From positions 2,914,001 to 2,978,000 of the forward strand of contig NZ_CP151842.1 in assembly GCF_038452265.1 (NCBI RefSeq): a DNA stretch of 64,000 bases, read 5' to 3'. The stretch's first letter is position 1. Each line of letters starts with the position of its first letter. The notes under the pieces are model-generated. The model ran no database searches, was not told where the DNA came from, and saw nothing but the letters and a program-made list of their open reading frames with translations. This document shows, piece by piece, positions 51,747-60,577 of this stretch. The DNA is from Vibrio diazotrophicus (GTDB lineage: Bacteria > Pseudomonadota > Gammaproteobacteria > Enterobacterales > Vibrionaceae). The translations under genes were made by a program, and so were the position numbers.

Positions 51747-52196
51747 ATGGTGATAGAATTGGACACTAAGCTAACTAAGCAAGTAGAAGAAATTTGTGCA
51801 GCACGAGGAGTCAGACTGACCTCTCAACGTAAGCGTGTGTTTGAGCTTATTTGTGCAAGTGAAAAAGCGTCAAGTGCTTATGAATTGCTGGACGACTTAA
51901 AAAAGAGTGAACCTCAGGCTAAGCCACCAACGGTCTATCGAGCGTTAGACTTCTTAATGGAGCAAGGCTTTATCCATAGAGTGGAATCCACAAACAGTTT
52001 TATTTCTTGCTGCTCTTGCAATGCACATAAGCATTTTTCACAACTATTAATTTGTGACCAGTGTGGTAATGTCGTAGAGCTACAAGATGATAATCTGATT
52101 GCCCAGCTGGCGAAGAATGCTGAGCAACACGGTTTTACCATTAGCAACCAAGTGATCGAATCACACGGTGTGTGTAAAACCTGTTCCTCGAAATAA
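51747..52196 (+). CDS. zur: zinc uptake regulator Zur (Fur family)
   Basis: 149 aa. Winged-helix region LTSQRKRVFELICASEKASSAYELLDDL and PPTVYRALDFLMEQGFIHRV, then the zinc cysteines CDQCGNVVEL and the C-terminal CKTCSSK. HKHFSQLLICDQCGN is the usual Fur/Zur regulatory zinc site. The set of Cys pairs and the place next to dusA favour Zur over Fur. Represses zinc uptake genes when zinc is plentiful. The start could be MVIEL or a near downstream codon. Confidence 0.9.
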   Translation: MVIELDTKLTKQVEEICAARGVRLTSQRKRVFELICASEKASSAYELLDDLKKSEPQAKPPTVYRALDFLMEQGFIHRVESTNSFISCCSCNAHKHFSQLLICDQCGNVVELQDDNLIAQLAKNAEQHGFTISNQVIESHGVCKTCSSK

Positions 52197-52222
52197 TTTT
52201 TTGATTCAGATAGAAGAAGGTT

Positions 52223-52684
52223 ATGCGCGCTGAATTTGTAAATCCGTTTCTAGCGTCCTTAATGAACGTTTTAAAAACGATGGCTTCATTAGAATTGAAG
52301 CCTCAGAAGCCTCGTCTAAAGAAAGATGAGATTGCCCGTGGAGATGTCTCGGGGCTAATTGGCATGGTCGGCAGTCAAACGCGTGGCTCAATGTCTATTA
52401 CATTTGATGAAAACCTAGCATTAGAAATCATGCAGAATATGTTGGGTGAGAGGCCAAATGGCCTAAATGAAGAAGTTACCGATATGGTTGGCGAGATTAC
52501 CAATATGGTCACAGGTGGCGCTAAACGAATTCTGGCTGAAAGCGGCTTTGATTTCGATATGGCAACACCAGTGGTTGTCTCTGGTAAAGGGCATACGATT
52601 CGTCACAAATGTGAAGGCTCGATCATTATCATGCCGTTTTCTTCACAATGGGGTAATGCTTTCATCGAAATCTGTTTCGAGTAG
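52223..52684 (+). CDS. cheX: CheX-like protein
   Basis: 153 aa. A CheC/CheX fold with the phosphatase motif E-x2-N at residues 91-94 (VGEITNMVTGGAKRIL); FDENLALEIMQNMLG comes before it. CheX proteins remove phosphate from CheY in some bacteria, and the family also includes uncharacterised forms. It lies 26 bp after zur and ends with a strong terminator, so the two may form one transcript. In this setting no chemotaxis gene is nearby, so the biological role is unclear. Confidence 0.8.
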   Translation: MRAEFVNPFLASLMNVLKTMASLELKPQKPRLKKDEIARGDVSGLIGMVGSQTRGSMSITFDENLALEIMQNMLGERPNGLNEEVTDMVGEITNMVTGGAKRILAESGFDFDMATPVVVSGKGHTIRHKCEGSIIIMPFSSQWGNAFIEICFE

Positions 52685-52716
52685 CGAGCACTCAACATCC
52701 CGTTCCATTGAACTAG

Positions 52717-52747
52717 AAAAGGCTGATGTAAAATACATCAGCCTTTT
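52717..52747. terminator. terminator between cheX and pgi
   Basis: Perfect 14-bp stem AAAAGGCTGATGTA / TACATCAGCCTTTT with loop AAA, between convergent genes. Confidence 0.92.
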
Positions 52748-52789
52748 TGCATTCTAAATGCCCATGTAAAACACAGGCTCTAGTCAATA

Positions 52790-54442
52790 TTAGCTACGCA
52801 ATGCTTTGAATGCGTTGATCAGACCGTTAGTTGAGCTGTCATGTGAAGTGATTTCAGATGCATCAGTCAACTCTGGCAGAATTTGGTTTGCTAGTTGCTT
52901 ACCAAGTTCTACGCCCCATTGGTCAAATGTAAAGATGTTCCAGATGATGCCTTGAACGAAGATTTTATGTTCGTACATTGCAATCAAGTTACCTAGTGAA
53001 CGAGGCGTAATTTGCTTAACCAGAATAGAGTTGGTTGGGCGGTTACCTTCGAATACTTTGAATGGAACAAGCTTCGCTACTTCTTCTGCGTTCATACCCG
53101 CTTTTTCAAGCTCAGCTTTTACAGTTTCAGCCGATTTACCAAACGCTAACGCTTCAGTTTGAGCAAAGAAGTTAGACATCAGTTTTTGGTGATGATCGCT
53201 GGTTGGGTTGTGAGTCACTGCTGGAGCAATGAAGTCACAAGGGATCATCTTAGTACCTTGGTGGATCAACTGATAGAAAGCGTGTTGACCGTTAGTACCA
53301 GGCTCACCCCAAATAATTGGGCCAGTTTGGTAAGTTACTGGGTTACCGTCACGATCTGTGTATTTACCGTTTGATTCCATGTTGCCTTGTTGGAAGTAAG
53401 CAGCAAAACGGTGCATGTATTGATCGTATGGAAGAATCGCTTCTGATTCCGCACCGTGGAAGTTGTTGTACCAAATACCAATCAACGCCAAGATCACTGG
53501 AATGTTGCTTTCAAATGAAGTTTCAACGAAGTGGTTATCCATTTCGTGAGCACCCGTTAAAAGCTCAACGAAGTTCTCGTAACCGATTGAAAGAATAATA
53601 GACAGACCGATAGCAGACCATAGTGAGTAACGGCCACCAACCCAGTCCCAGAAACCAAACATGTTGTCAGTATCAATACCAAACTCTGAAACAGCGCCAG
53701 CGTTAGTAGAAAGAGCCGCAAAGTGCTTAGCTACATGAGCTTCATCACCAGCCGATTTCAAGAACCAATCACGAGCAGAGTGCGCGTTAGTCATCGTCTC
53801 TTGAGTAGTGAAAGTCTTAGATGCAACTAGGAATAGCGTTGTTTCTGGGTTCACTTTTTTCAACGTTTCAGCGATATGAGTACCGTCAACGTTAGAAACA
53901 AAATGCATAGTCAGATGGTTTTTGTATGGCGTTAGAGCTTCAGTCACCATGTATGGACCTAAGTCTGAACCACCGATACCGATGTTAACAACATCAGTAA
54001 TTGCCTTACCTGTGTAACCTTTCCATTCGCCACCAATAACGCGTTCAGAGAAAGCTTTCATCTTTTCAAGCACAGCATTTACTTCTGGCATTACATCTTT
54101 ACCGTAAGCCAAAACTGGCTTGTTGCTACGGTTACGTAAAGCAGTGTGAAGTACTGCACGGCCTTCAGTTTGGTTAATAGCTTCGCCACTGAACATCGCT
54201 TGAATCGCGCCTTTTACGTCAGTTTCTTCAGCTAATGCAAACAGGTGCTTCATCGTTTCTTCGTTTACAAGGTTCTTTGAATAGTCGACAAGAATGTCGC
54301 TACCAAATTTTGCTGAATACTTAGCGAAGCGCTCACTATCTTCTGCGAACAAAGAGTTAAGGTTCATGCCTTGCACTGACTCAAAATGCGCAGTCAGAGC
54401 TTTCCAAGCTTGAGTTTGCGTTGGATTGATGTTTTTCAACAT
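52790..54442 (-). CDS. pgi: glucose-6-phosphate isomerase Pgi
   Basis: 550 aa from ATG 54442 (MLKNINPTQTQAWKALTAHF). The frame reaches 54478 but the inner start matches the family. Motifs: IGGSDLGPYMVTEAL (sugar-phosphate site), VGGRYSLWSAIG, and FDQWGVELGK at the C-terminus. Interconverts glucose-6-phosphate and fructose-6-phosphate in glycolysis. It is convergent with cheX. Confidence 0.98.
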   Translation of the reverse strand: MLKNINPTQTQAWKALTAHFESVQGMNLNSLFAEDSERFAKYSAKFGSDILVDYSKNLVNEETMKHLFALAEETDVKGAIQAMFSGEAINQTEGRAVLHTALRNRSNKPVLAYGKDVMPEVNAVLEKMKAFSERVIGGEWKGYTGKAITDVVNIGIGGSDLGPYMVTEALTPYKNHLTMHFVSNVDGTHIAETLKKVNPETTLFLVASKTFTTQETMTNAHSARDWFLKSAGDEAHVAKHFAALSTNAGAVSEFGIDTDNMFGFWDWVGGRYSLWSAIGLSIILSIGYENFVELLTGAHEMDNHFVETSFESNIPVILALIGIWYNNFHGAESEAILPYDQYMHRFAAYFQQGNMESNGKYTDRDGNPVTYQTGPIIWGEPGTNGQHAFYQLIHQGTKMIPCDFIAPAVTHNPTSDHHQKLMSNFFAQTEALAFGKSAETVKAELEKAGMNAEEVAKLVPFKVFEGNRPTNSILVKQITPRSLGNLIAMYEHKIFVQGIIWNIFTFDQWGVELGKQLANQILPELTDASEITSHDSSTNGLINAFKALRS

Positions 54443-54736
54443 GGTATCTATCCCGATATGACTGTAGGTTTTGTTCAAACAATCTTAGCCTCTCTTCATC
54501 GATGAAGCACAGGTGATTGTTCGACCCCCGATTAATAAAAATAAAAAGTAAAAATGCTACCAACAAGAGTAGCAAAAAATGTAATTAATTTTCAGTACAT
54601 AATTATGACTCAACCTTTAATCACTCGCTTTGAGTTAAGTCAGTAAAGAGCCGCCGCTAACGCCATAATTATTATCGTAAGGCGCTCACCATAACGCTAA
54701 ACTATCTGTTTGCCAATTAGATTATGGAACTCGGAA
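54443..54736. promoter_or_regulatory. pgi / yjbQ divergent spacer
   Basis: 294 bp, A/T-rich around 54540-54600. Promoters of both genes must lie here, but I could not identify a strong pair. No gene. Confidence 0.35.
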
Positions 54737-55156
54737 ATGTGGACACAAACTCATATTCATTTGCCTTCATACCCTAGAGGTTTTCATTTAATAACCGACG
54801 AAGTTGAACGTCAGTTACCAGATTTGAAGAAAGTTTCAGTTGGCATAGTGCATCTGTTCATTCAGCACACCTCTGCGAGCTTAACCATCAACGAAAATGC
54901 GGATCCGACCGTACGTTCCGATATGGAGCAGCACTTTAATCATTTTGTTCCAGAAAGAGCACCATACTACGTGCACACATACGAGGGTGATGATGATATG
55001 CCAGCACATATTAAAGCATCGCTACTGGGGTCAAGTATCACAATCCCAGTTTCAAATGGGCGGCTGGCATTAGGAACTTGGCAGGGAATCTATCTTGGAG
55101 AACATCGTAACCACGGTGGAAAAAGAAGAGTGATAGCTACCATTCAGGGCGAATAA
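54737..55156 (+). CDS. yjbQ: YjbQ family protein (UPF0047)
   Basis: 139 aa from ATG 54737 (MWTQTHIHLPSYPRGFHLIT), with GGAAC upstream; a TTG extension to 54710 is unlikely. The family signature HTSASLTINENADPTVRSDMEQHFNHFVPE is complete, as is LGTWQGIYLGEHRNHGGKRRVIATIQG. Members have weak thiamine-phosphate-synthase activity in the laboratory; the real role is unknown. Single gene with its own terminator. Confidence 0.9.
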   Translation: MWTQTHIHLPSYPRGFHLITDEVERQLPDLKKVSVGIVHLFIQHTSASLTINENADPTVRSDMEQHFNHFVPERAPYYVHTYEGDDDMPAHIKASLLGSSITIPVSNGRLALGTWQGIYLGEHRNHGGKRRVIATIQGE

Positions 55157-55160
55157 ACAA

Positions 55161-55190
55161 AAAACAGCAGGTTGATTAGCCTGCTGTTTT
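55161..55190. terminator. terminator between yjbQ and dnaB
   Basis: AAAACAGCAGG / CCTGCTGTTTT (11 bp) with an 8-nt loop, then CTATT. Between convergent genes. Confidence 0.85.
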
Positions 55191-55274
55191 CTATTGCCAA
55201 TAAATGATAACTATGTGATTGGGGAGAATAAGTGAAACCAAAGCCCCTAGAGTTTCAAACAGGCAGGATGATGA

Positions 55275-56687
55275 TTATTCGTTGTCGAAATCGAATGCAG
55301 GTCCCGCATAGTTATCAAATCGCGAATACTGACCTTGGAATGTCAGACGTACCGAACCGATAGGACCGTTACGCTGCTTACCGATAATAATTTCAGCCGT
55401 ACCTTTCAAAGCACTATCTGGGTGGTAAACCTCATCACGATATATGAACATGATTAAGTCTGCATCCTGCTCGATAGAGCCCGATTCACGTAAGTCCGAG
55501 TTAACCGGACGCTTATCAGCACGTTGCTCAAGAGAGCGGTTAAGCTGAGAAAGTGCCACCACAGGTACGTTCAATTCTTTAGCTAACGCTTTCAGTGAGC
55601 GCGAAATTTCCGCGATTTCTAAAGTACGGTTATCAGACAAAGCAGGTACACGCATTAACTGCAGGTAGTCGACCATGATAAGTGATAAACCACCACGTTC
55701 ACGGGCAATACGTCTTGCTCGCGAACGCACTTCTGTAGGCGTCAGGCCTGAGCTGTCATCGATATACATGTTTTTCTTCTCCATCAAAATACCCATGGTA
55801 GAAGAAATACGCGCCCAATCTTCATCATCCAATTGACCAGTACGGATTTTGGTTTGGTCAACGCGAGACAGAGACGCGAGCATACGCATCATGATCTGTT
55901 CGGCTGGCATCTCTAGAGAGAAGATCAAAACAGGCTTGTCTTGCTCCATCGCTGCGTTTTCACATAAGTTCATCGCAAAGGTCGTTTTACCCATCGATGG
56001 ACGAGCCGCGACAATAACCAAATCTGAACCTTGAAGACCCGCTGTTTTCTTGTTTAGGTCGGTAAAACCAGTGTTTACACCTGTAACACCATCTTGTGGG
56101 CTCTTATAAAGCAGTTCGATACGCTCTAGAGTCTTCTCAAGAATGTTATCGACGTTCTGAGGGCCTTCATTTTCATTGGTGCGCGCTTCAGCGATCGCGA
56201 AAACTTTACTTTCTGCTAAGTCCAGTAAATCTTCTGAACTGCGACCCTGAGGATCATAACCTGCATCCGCAATCTCATTGGCGACACCAATCAGGCTACG
56301 AACCAGAGCTCGTTCTGCCACGATTTCAGCGTACGCATTAATGTTCGCCGCACTCGGTGTATTCTTAGCAAGATCGGCTAAGTAAGCAAAACCACCAACA
56401 TCTTCAAGTTGCTCACGCTGCTCTAAGTATTCTGAAAGCGTAATCAGATCGAGAGGCTTACCTGCTTCAAGAATGGATTTAACTGCTTCAAAAATATGTC
56501 GATGTGGGCGGCTGTAAAAGTCAGACGACACAACACGTTCAGAAACGGTATCCCAACGTTCATTATCCAGAAGCAGACCACCGATAACCGACTGTTCAGC
56601 TTCCAATGAATGAGGTGGAACTTTGATAGCATCAACTTGTGCATCTGCAGTTTTACGATATCGATTCTCTATACGGGGTTCTGCCAT
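55275..56687 (-). CDS. dnaB: replicative DNA helicase DnaB
   Basis: 470 aa from ATG 56687 (MAEPRIENRYRKTADAQVDAIKVPPHSLEAEQ), matching the usual DnaB start and length. N-terminal collar domain at about 30-170, linker helix, and RecA-like motor at about 195-460 with Walker A ARPSMGKTT and VDYLQLMRVP. Unwinds DNA at the fork. The -10 box TATAAT is at 56767-56772 on the minus strand. In many gammaproteobacteria dnaB lies next to rplI; here the plus-strand DUF481 gene lies between them. Confidence 0.98.
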   Translation of the reverse strand: MAEPRIENRYRKTADAQVDAIKVPPHSLEAEQSVIGGLLLDNERWDTVSERVVSSDFYSRPHRHIFEAVKSILEAGKPLDLITLSEYLEQREQLEDVGGFAYLADLAKNTPSAANINAYAEIVAERALVRSLIGVANEIADAGYDPQGRSSEDLLDLAESKVFAIAEARTNENEGPQNVDNILEKTLERIELLYKSPQDGVTGVNTGFTDLNKKTAGLQGSDLVIVAARPSMGKTTFAMNLCENAAMEQDKPVLIFSLEMPAEQIMMRMLASLSRVDQTKIRTGQLDDEDWARISSTMGILMEKKNMYIDDSSGLTPTEVRSRARRIARERGGLSLIMVDYLQLMRVPALSDNRTLEIAEISRSLKALAKELNVPVVALSQLNRSLEQRADKRPVNSDLRESGSIEQDADLIMFIYRDEVYHPDSALKGTAEIIIGKQRNGPIGSVRLTFQGQYSRFDNYAGPAFDFDNE

Positions 56688-57041
56688 TATCTTACTCAAT
56701 AATTCTGGGGCCGGATTTGGCCTTAAGAGGTGAATTGCCTTAGAGCTATACCCTAAATTGCCGTTTATTATACCCAAGTCCCTTCAATATGCGAGAGCGT
56801 GGACAAATGCGCATAAAAACAAAGATCATGAGGGCATGTGTATTGCTGTCATATTCAATAAAAGCAACAACTTCTCGTTAGCAATTGGGCACTTTTCATC
56901 TTCTAATGGCGGATTTTTCCTAATCTCACAGCCAGTGCTCTACTTTCAATATCCTTTGGTGCAGAATTAACGTTAATCTGACTAAAGAACCATCAGCTGC
57001 ATTTATGATTTGCGGCCTATTATGATTCACCGAGGTACTCT
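56688..57041. promoter_or_regulatory. dnaB / DUF481 gene divergent spacer
   Basis: 354 bp. Holds the dnaB promoter (TATAAT at 56767-56772, minus strand). CGAGG lies nine bases before the GTG start of the next gene. The short open frame 56758-56970 has no coding signs. Nothing else recognised. Confidence 0.45.
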
Positions 57042-57806
57042 GTGTCCAAACTGTGGCTTCTCAGTATTAGCTTGCTAGCGTTCAATGCAGCTTATGCAAC
57101 GGAAGATGCGAACAAAGATAAGGACATTGAAGTGCCCTCCCCATGGGATACCCAAGTTGAGTTTGGCTATCAAGCTCACTCAGGCAACACCACATCTGAA
57201 GCTCTGAATTCACGCCTAAAATCGGAATACACATCGGGTCGCTACCGAACTACCGGCGACTGGAAGTTCTATCGGCTTGAAAAAAACGGTAAAGAAACCA
57301 AACGTCAATCTACGTATTCGCTACAAAGTGACTATAAGCTGGGTTCAGATACTTATCTTTACAGTAGCTTCAAAGGCATGGATTCACAGTACACCGCCTA
57401 TTTTAAAGACTTCACAGTGTCCGGTGGTTTGGGTTATCAGGTAGCAAACAGTAAGAACTTGTTGCTTGAAGTAGAGCTAGGACCGGGTTATCGATATCAG
57501 GAACCAAACTTAGATGAGATCGATGATGATGACATTGTGTTTCCTGATGTGGTTCAGGAACCGATTTTCCGCACCAACGTCCGGGGAAACTGGCAGGTAC
57601 TGGATAATTTGAAATTTGGTATCGACATTACCCACGTCACAGGTGAAAGCAATACCATGTGGGACAGTGACATCAGCATTACCAACAATATTACCGATGA
57701 CATCGCATTAAAGCTTAGCCAATCGCGCCAGTATCACGACAAAGTACCAGAAGGCTTAAGCAAAGCAGACAGTATCTTTTCGATCAACTTGCTGTTTATC
57801 TTCTAG
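57042..57806 (+). CDS. DUF481 family outer-membrane protein
   Basis: 254 aa from a GTG start (read M-SKLWLLSISLLAFNAAYA, a signal peptide). The mature protein is a predicted beta barrel with repeated strands (EFGYQAHSGNTTSEALNSRLKSE, SGGLGYQVANSKNLLLEVELGPGYRY) and ends SINLLFIF. The GNT...L...E pattern at the mature start is the DUF481/YdiY signature. Function unknown; an acidic loop (DEIDDDD) sits at about 165-172. Followed by a strong bidirectional terminator. Confidence 0.85.
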   Translation: MSKLWLLSISLLAFNAAYATEDANKDKDIEVPSPWDTQVEFGYQAHSGNTTSEALNSRLKSEYTSGRYRTTGDWKFYRLEKNGKETKRQSTYSLQSDYKLGSDTYLYSSFKGMDSQYTAYFKDFTVSGGLGYQVANSKNLLLEVELGPGYRYQEPNLDEIDDDDIVFPDVVQEPIFRTNVRGNWQVLDNLKFGIDITHVTGESNTMWDSDISITNNITDDIALKLSQSRQYHDKVPEGLSKADSIFSINLLFIF

Positions 57807-57827
57807 AACATCGTATATTTCAGACAT

Positions 57828-57857
57828 AAAAAAACACCAGCCGAGGCTGGTGTTTTT
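57828..57857. terminator. terminator between DUF481 gene and rplI
   Basis: AACACCAGCC / GGCTGGTGTT with a 2-nt spacer (effective loop CGAG), A7 before and T-run after. Between convergent genes. Confidence 0.92.
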
Positions 57858-57875
57858 AAGCTTGCGTAAACTGAA

Positions 57876-58325
57876 TTACTCAGCAACAACTTGTAGTTTA
57901 ACTTCAGCAAAAACTTCAGAGTGAAGTTGAACGCTGATTTCGAACTCACCAGTGTTACGTAGAGCGCCTTCAGGTAGACGAACTTCGCTCTTAGTTACTG
58001 CAACGCCAGCCGCTGTAATAGCGTCAGCGATATCGCGAGTACCGATAGAACCGAATAGTTTACCTTCGTCACCAGCTTTAGAAGCGATAACAACAGCTTC
58101 TAGTGCGTTAACTTGGTCAGCACGAGCTTGAGCAGCAGCTAGTTGCTCAGCAACTTTAGCTTCTAGCTCAGCACGACGGCCTTCAAACATTTCAACGTTA
58201 GCTTTAGTTGCCATAACAGCCTTACCTTGAGGGATAAGGAAGTTACGAGCGTAACCAGATTTAACGTTTACAGTATCGCCAAGACCACCTAGGTTACCGA
58301 TTTTATCAAGTAGAATAACTTGCAT
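57876..58325 (-). CDS. rplI: 50S ribosomal protein bL9
   Basis: 149 aa. MQVILLDKIGNLGGLGDTVNVKSGYARNFLIPQGKA, then a long charged helix and the C-terminal RNA-binding domain, in the two-globule L9 layout. Last gene of rpsF-priB-rpsR-rplI; the gap to rpsR is 32 bp. Confidence 0.98.
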   Translation of the reverse strand: MQVILLDKIGNLGGLGDTVNVKSGYARNFLIPQGKAVMATKANVEMFEGRRAELEAKVAEQLAAAQARADQVNALEAVVIASKAGDEGKLFGSIGTRDIADAITAAGVAVTKSEVRLPEGALRNTGEFEISVQLHSEVFAEVKLQVVAE

Positions 58326-58357
58326 TGCTTAATCCTCTTTCTAATAAACGGTGCCGA

Positions 58358-58585
58358 TTACTGATGTTTGTCAGTGTATGGCAGAATAGCTAGGTAGCGA
58401 GCACGTTTGATTGCGCGAGCTAGCTGACGCTGGTATTTAGCGCTAGTACCAGTGATACGGCTAGGTACGATTTTGCCAGCTTCAGTGATGTAGTTTTTAA
58501 GAGTTGCTACATCTTTGTAGTCAATCTCTTGTACGCCTTCTGCAGTAAAACGGCAGAATTTACGACGACGGAAGAAACGAGCCAT
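58358..58585 (-). CDS. rpsR: 30S ribosomal protein bS18
   Basis: 75 aa. [24 protein letters not shown], then [32 protein letters not shown]-type C-terminus. Forms a pair with S6 on the 30S platform. It lies between priB and rplI. Confidence 0.98.
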   Translation of the reverse strand: [75 protein letters not shown]

Positions 58586-58600
58586 GGGCTATCTCCTGAT

Positions 58601-58903
58601 CTAAATTTGAATAATGTTGTCGGCGTGTAGTACTAATTTCCCCAAACCATTTCGGCCGGTTTGATAAGCGACAAAGCCACTTACCTGAATACTACTGCCT
58701 TGTACTAAGTCTTGAGTTAAGATTTTTGACCGCTGCCCACTCACTACCACCGGAATTCGACAATAAACTTGTCGCGGGAAGTCAGCTTCAACCACCGTAG
58801 AGCGATGCTCTAGCCAAAAATGACAGTGTTCAACACCCGATGGACTTTGGCTTCGAATCGGAGGTTTAGCGACTGAGCCACTTAACTCCATTCGATTGGT
58901 CAT
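58601..58903 (-). CDS. priB: primosomal replication protein N, PriB
   Basis: 100 aa OB-fold protein: MTNRMELSGSVAKPPIRSQSPSGVEHCHFWLEHRS... QVYCRIPVVVSGQ... QGSSIQVSGFVAYQTGRNGLGKLVLHADNIIQI. Binds single-stranded DNA and supports PriA-driven replication restart. Located between rpsF and rpsR, as in E. coli. Confidence 0.95.
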   Translation of the reverse strand: MTNRMELSGSVAKPPIRSQSPSGVEHCHFWLEHRSTVVEADFPRQVYCRIPVVVSGQRSKILTQDLVQGSSIQVSGFVAYQTGRNGLGKLVLHADNIIQI

Positions 58904-58911
58904 AAATTCAA

Positions 58912-59289
58912 TTACTCAGCAGCTTCTTCTGAACGGTCTTCAAACTGTTCGCGACGAGGAGCACGCTCTTCTTTCGCTTTTAGCATGATTGAAGGTTCAG
59001 TGATCGCTGATTTAGTACGCATGATCATGTTACGTAGAACTGCATCGTTGAAACGGAAAGCAGTTTCTAGCTCGTCAATCACAGCTTGGTCAGCTTCAAC
59101 GTTCATTAGAACGTAGTGAGCTTTGTGCAGCTTGTTGATTGGGTAAGCCATTTGACGACGACCCCAATCTTCTAGACGGTGTACTTTACCGCCAGCTTCA
59201 GTGATAGAACCAGTGTAACGCTCGATCATGCCAGCAACTTGCTCACTTTGATCAGGGTGCACCATGAATACGATTTCGTAATGACGCAT
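58912..59289 (-). CDS. rpsF: 30S ribosomal protein bS6
   Basis: 125 aa. MRHYEIVFMVHPDQSEQVAGMIERYTG opening and an acidic C-terminal tail (EQFEDRSEEAAE) that is modified by glutamate addition in E. coli. First gene of the operon. The leader may carry an S6:S18 binding hairpin. Confidence 0.98.
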   Translation of the reverse strand: MRHYEIVFMVHPDQSEQVAGMIERYTGSITEAGGKVHRLEDWGRRQMAYPINKLHKAHYVLMNVEADQAVIDELETAFRFNDAVLRNMIMRTKSAITEPSIMLKAKEERAPRREQFEDRSEEAAE

Positions 59290-59312
59290 TTATTGCTCCT
59301 TACGGATTATTA

Positions 59313-59346
59313 GCTTCCAAAGTTGGCCCGGTCATCCACAGGAAGC
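59313..59346 (-). promoter_or_regulatory. candidate S6:S18 leader element of rpsF
   Basis: On the minus strand GCTTCC ... GGAAGC form a stem that encloses a CCG trinucleotide (within GACCGGGCC), 24 bp before the rpsF start. An S6:S18 autoregulatory motif with an exposed CCG is known in rpsF leaders. I did not model the structure. Confidence 0.45.
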
Positions 59347-59484
59347 AAGGAACTAATGATAATTGACCGAGAATAAAGGAGCACGAATAGTACAGAATGT
59401 CAGCAGTGTTAGCAAGGGAAATTGTTGGGGATACGTGAGAATTAAATCGCTAGCGAGTAATGATTCTCGCCAGCGTTAAAGGCA

Positions 59485-59961
59485 TTAATCTTCATCGACA
59501 AATTGCGCCTGAAGATAGTTTTCAATACCGGTTTTTTCAATCAGACCAAGCTGGGTTTCAAGCCAGTCAACATGCTCTTCTTCATCTTCCAGAATGTCTA
59601 GGAAGAGATCTCGAGACACATAATCACGAATGTCTTCTGCATACGCTATTGCGTCTTTCAAATCAGGAATCGCTGCCATCTCTAACTTGAGATCGCATTC
59701 GAGCATTTCTTTGGTATCTTCACCTATCATCAATTTACCGAGGTCCTGCAGGTTTGGTAAACCTTCCAAAAACAAAATCCGTTCGATTAGGTGATCTGCG
59801 TGTTTCATTTCATCAATAGATTCATGGTACTCCTTGTCAGCAAGATGCTTTAATCCCCAATCTTTGTACATGCGTGCATGTAAAAAGTATTGGTTTATAG
59901 CAACCAGCTCATTACCAAGAATTTTATTGAGATGTTGGATTATTATTGGATCGCCTTTCAT
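59485..59961 (-). CDS. bfr: bacterioferritin Bfr
   Basis: 158 aa four-helix protein. Diiron ferroxidase ligands are all present: Glu18, Glu51, His54, Glu94, Glu127, His130. Heme ligand Met52 (DEMKHAD) is also present. Stores iron in a 24-mer. Downstream partner of bfd, with a 105-bp gap. Confidence 0.97.
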   Translation of the reverse strand: MKGDPIIIQHLNKILGNELVAINQYFLHARMYKDWGLKHLADKEYHESIDEMKHADHLIERILFLEGLPNLQDLGKLMIGEDTKEMLECDLKLEMAAIPDLKDAIAYAEDIRDYVSRDLFLDILEDEEEHVDWLETQLGLIEKTGIENYLQAQFVDED

Positions 59962-60066
59962 GACAAAGCCCTCCTCTTTGGCTCTTATAACTTTAGAACC
60001 AATTAAGAGAGTGTCAAAAAAGTCACACCATTTAGTCGTTCTTTATCTCGACTAAACTGCTCGTCG

Positions 60067-60255
60067 CTAACTCGCTTGTTGCAGCTGAATAACCTCAACT
60101 TCACTTAATATTTCTTTTGCCTGACGTACACACTTACCACACTGAGAGCCCAGTGGTGTGCATTGCCTGATCCCACGGATATCAGTAATACCTTGCTCAA
60201 TAGCAAGCTTCTTTATTTTCTTATCAGAAATACCGTGACACAAACAAACGTACAT
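60067..60255 (-). CDS. bfd: bacterioferritin-associated ferredoxin Bfd
   Basis: 62 aa. [2Fe-2S] cysteines at 4, 6, 39 and 42 (VCLC... CGKC). It releases iron from Bfr by reducing it. Likely iron-regulated; AAGAACGATTCTT at about 60297-60309 upstream is a weak Fur-box candidate. Confidence 0.93.
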   Translation of the reverse strand: MYVCLCHGISDKKIKKLAIEQGITDIRGIRQCTPLGSQCGKCVRQAKEILSEVEVIQLQQAS

Positions 60256-60577
60256 ACTGCAACCTTATTAACGACCTTTGTCCGAAATATAAAAAAGAAT
60301 CGTTCTTATTACCAGTAAGTTTTATCCGTTATTCAGATCGATTAGTTATAAAAAAAGCAGCGAATACGGACCGAAAAACACTTAGGTCAACCACCATAAA
60401 GAATTCAGAAATTAAGCGACTGTTTTTATGAAGGTTATGGATAGATGTGTGAATAGATATAGATAAAATCTTTATAACTAAAGCAGATTATTGAGTGAAA
60501 ACAGGTATGCAATGAAAAAGCAAAAGGGAAGCCAAAGCTTCCCTTTTTAATGCGATATTCGCAGTAAAGATTTGCGA
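60256..60577. promoter_or_regulatory. bfd promoter region and tuf terminator
   Basis: 322 bp. Nearest to bfd lies an A/T-rich stretch with a partial palindrome (about 60297-60309). The rest shows no gene. The tuf terminator AAAAGGGAAGC / GCTTCCCTTTT is at 60523-60548. Confidence 0.5.
60523..60548 (-). terminator. tuf terminator
   Basis: Perfect 11-bp stem AAAAGGGAAGC / GCTTCCCTTTT with loop CAAA, T-run on the minus side, 30 bp past the tuf stop. Confidence 0.9.

Noticed and set aside
56758..56970. 70-codon plus-strand frame in the dnaB upstream region
   Set aside because: No ribosome-binding site, it overlaps the dnaB promoter, and its sequence shows no coding features.
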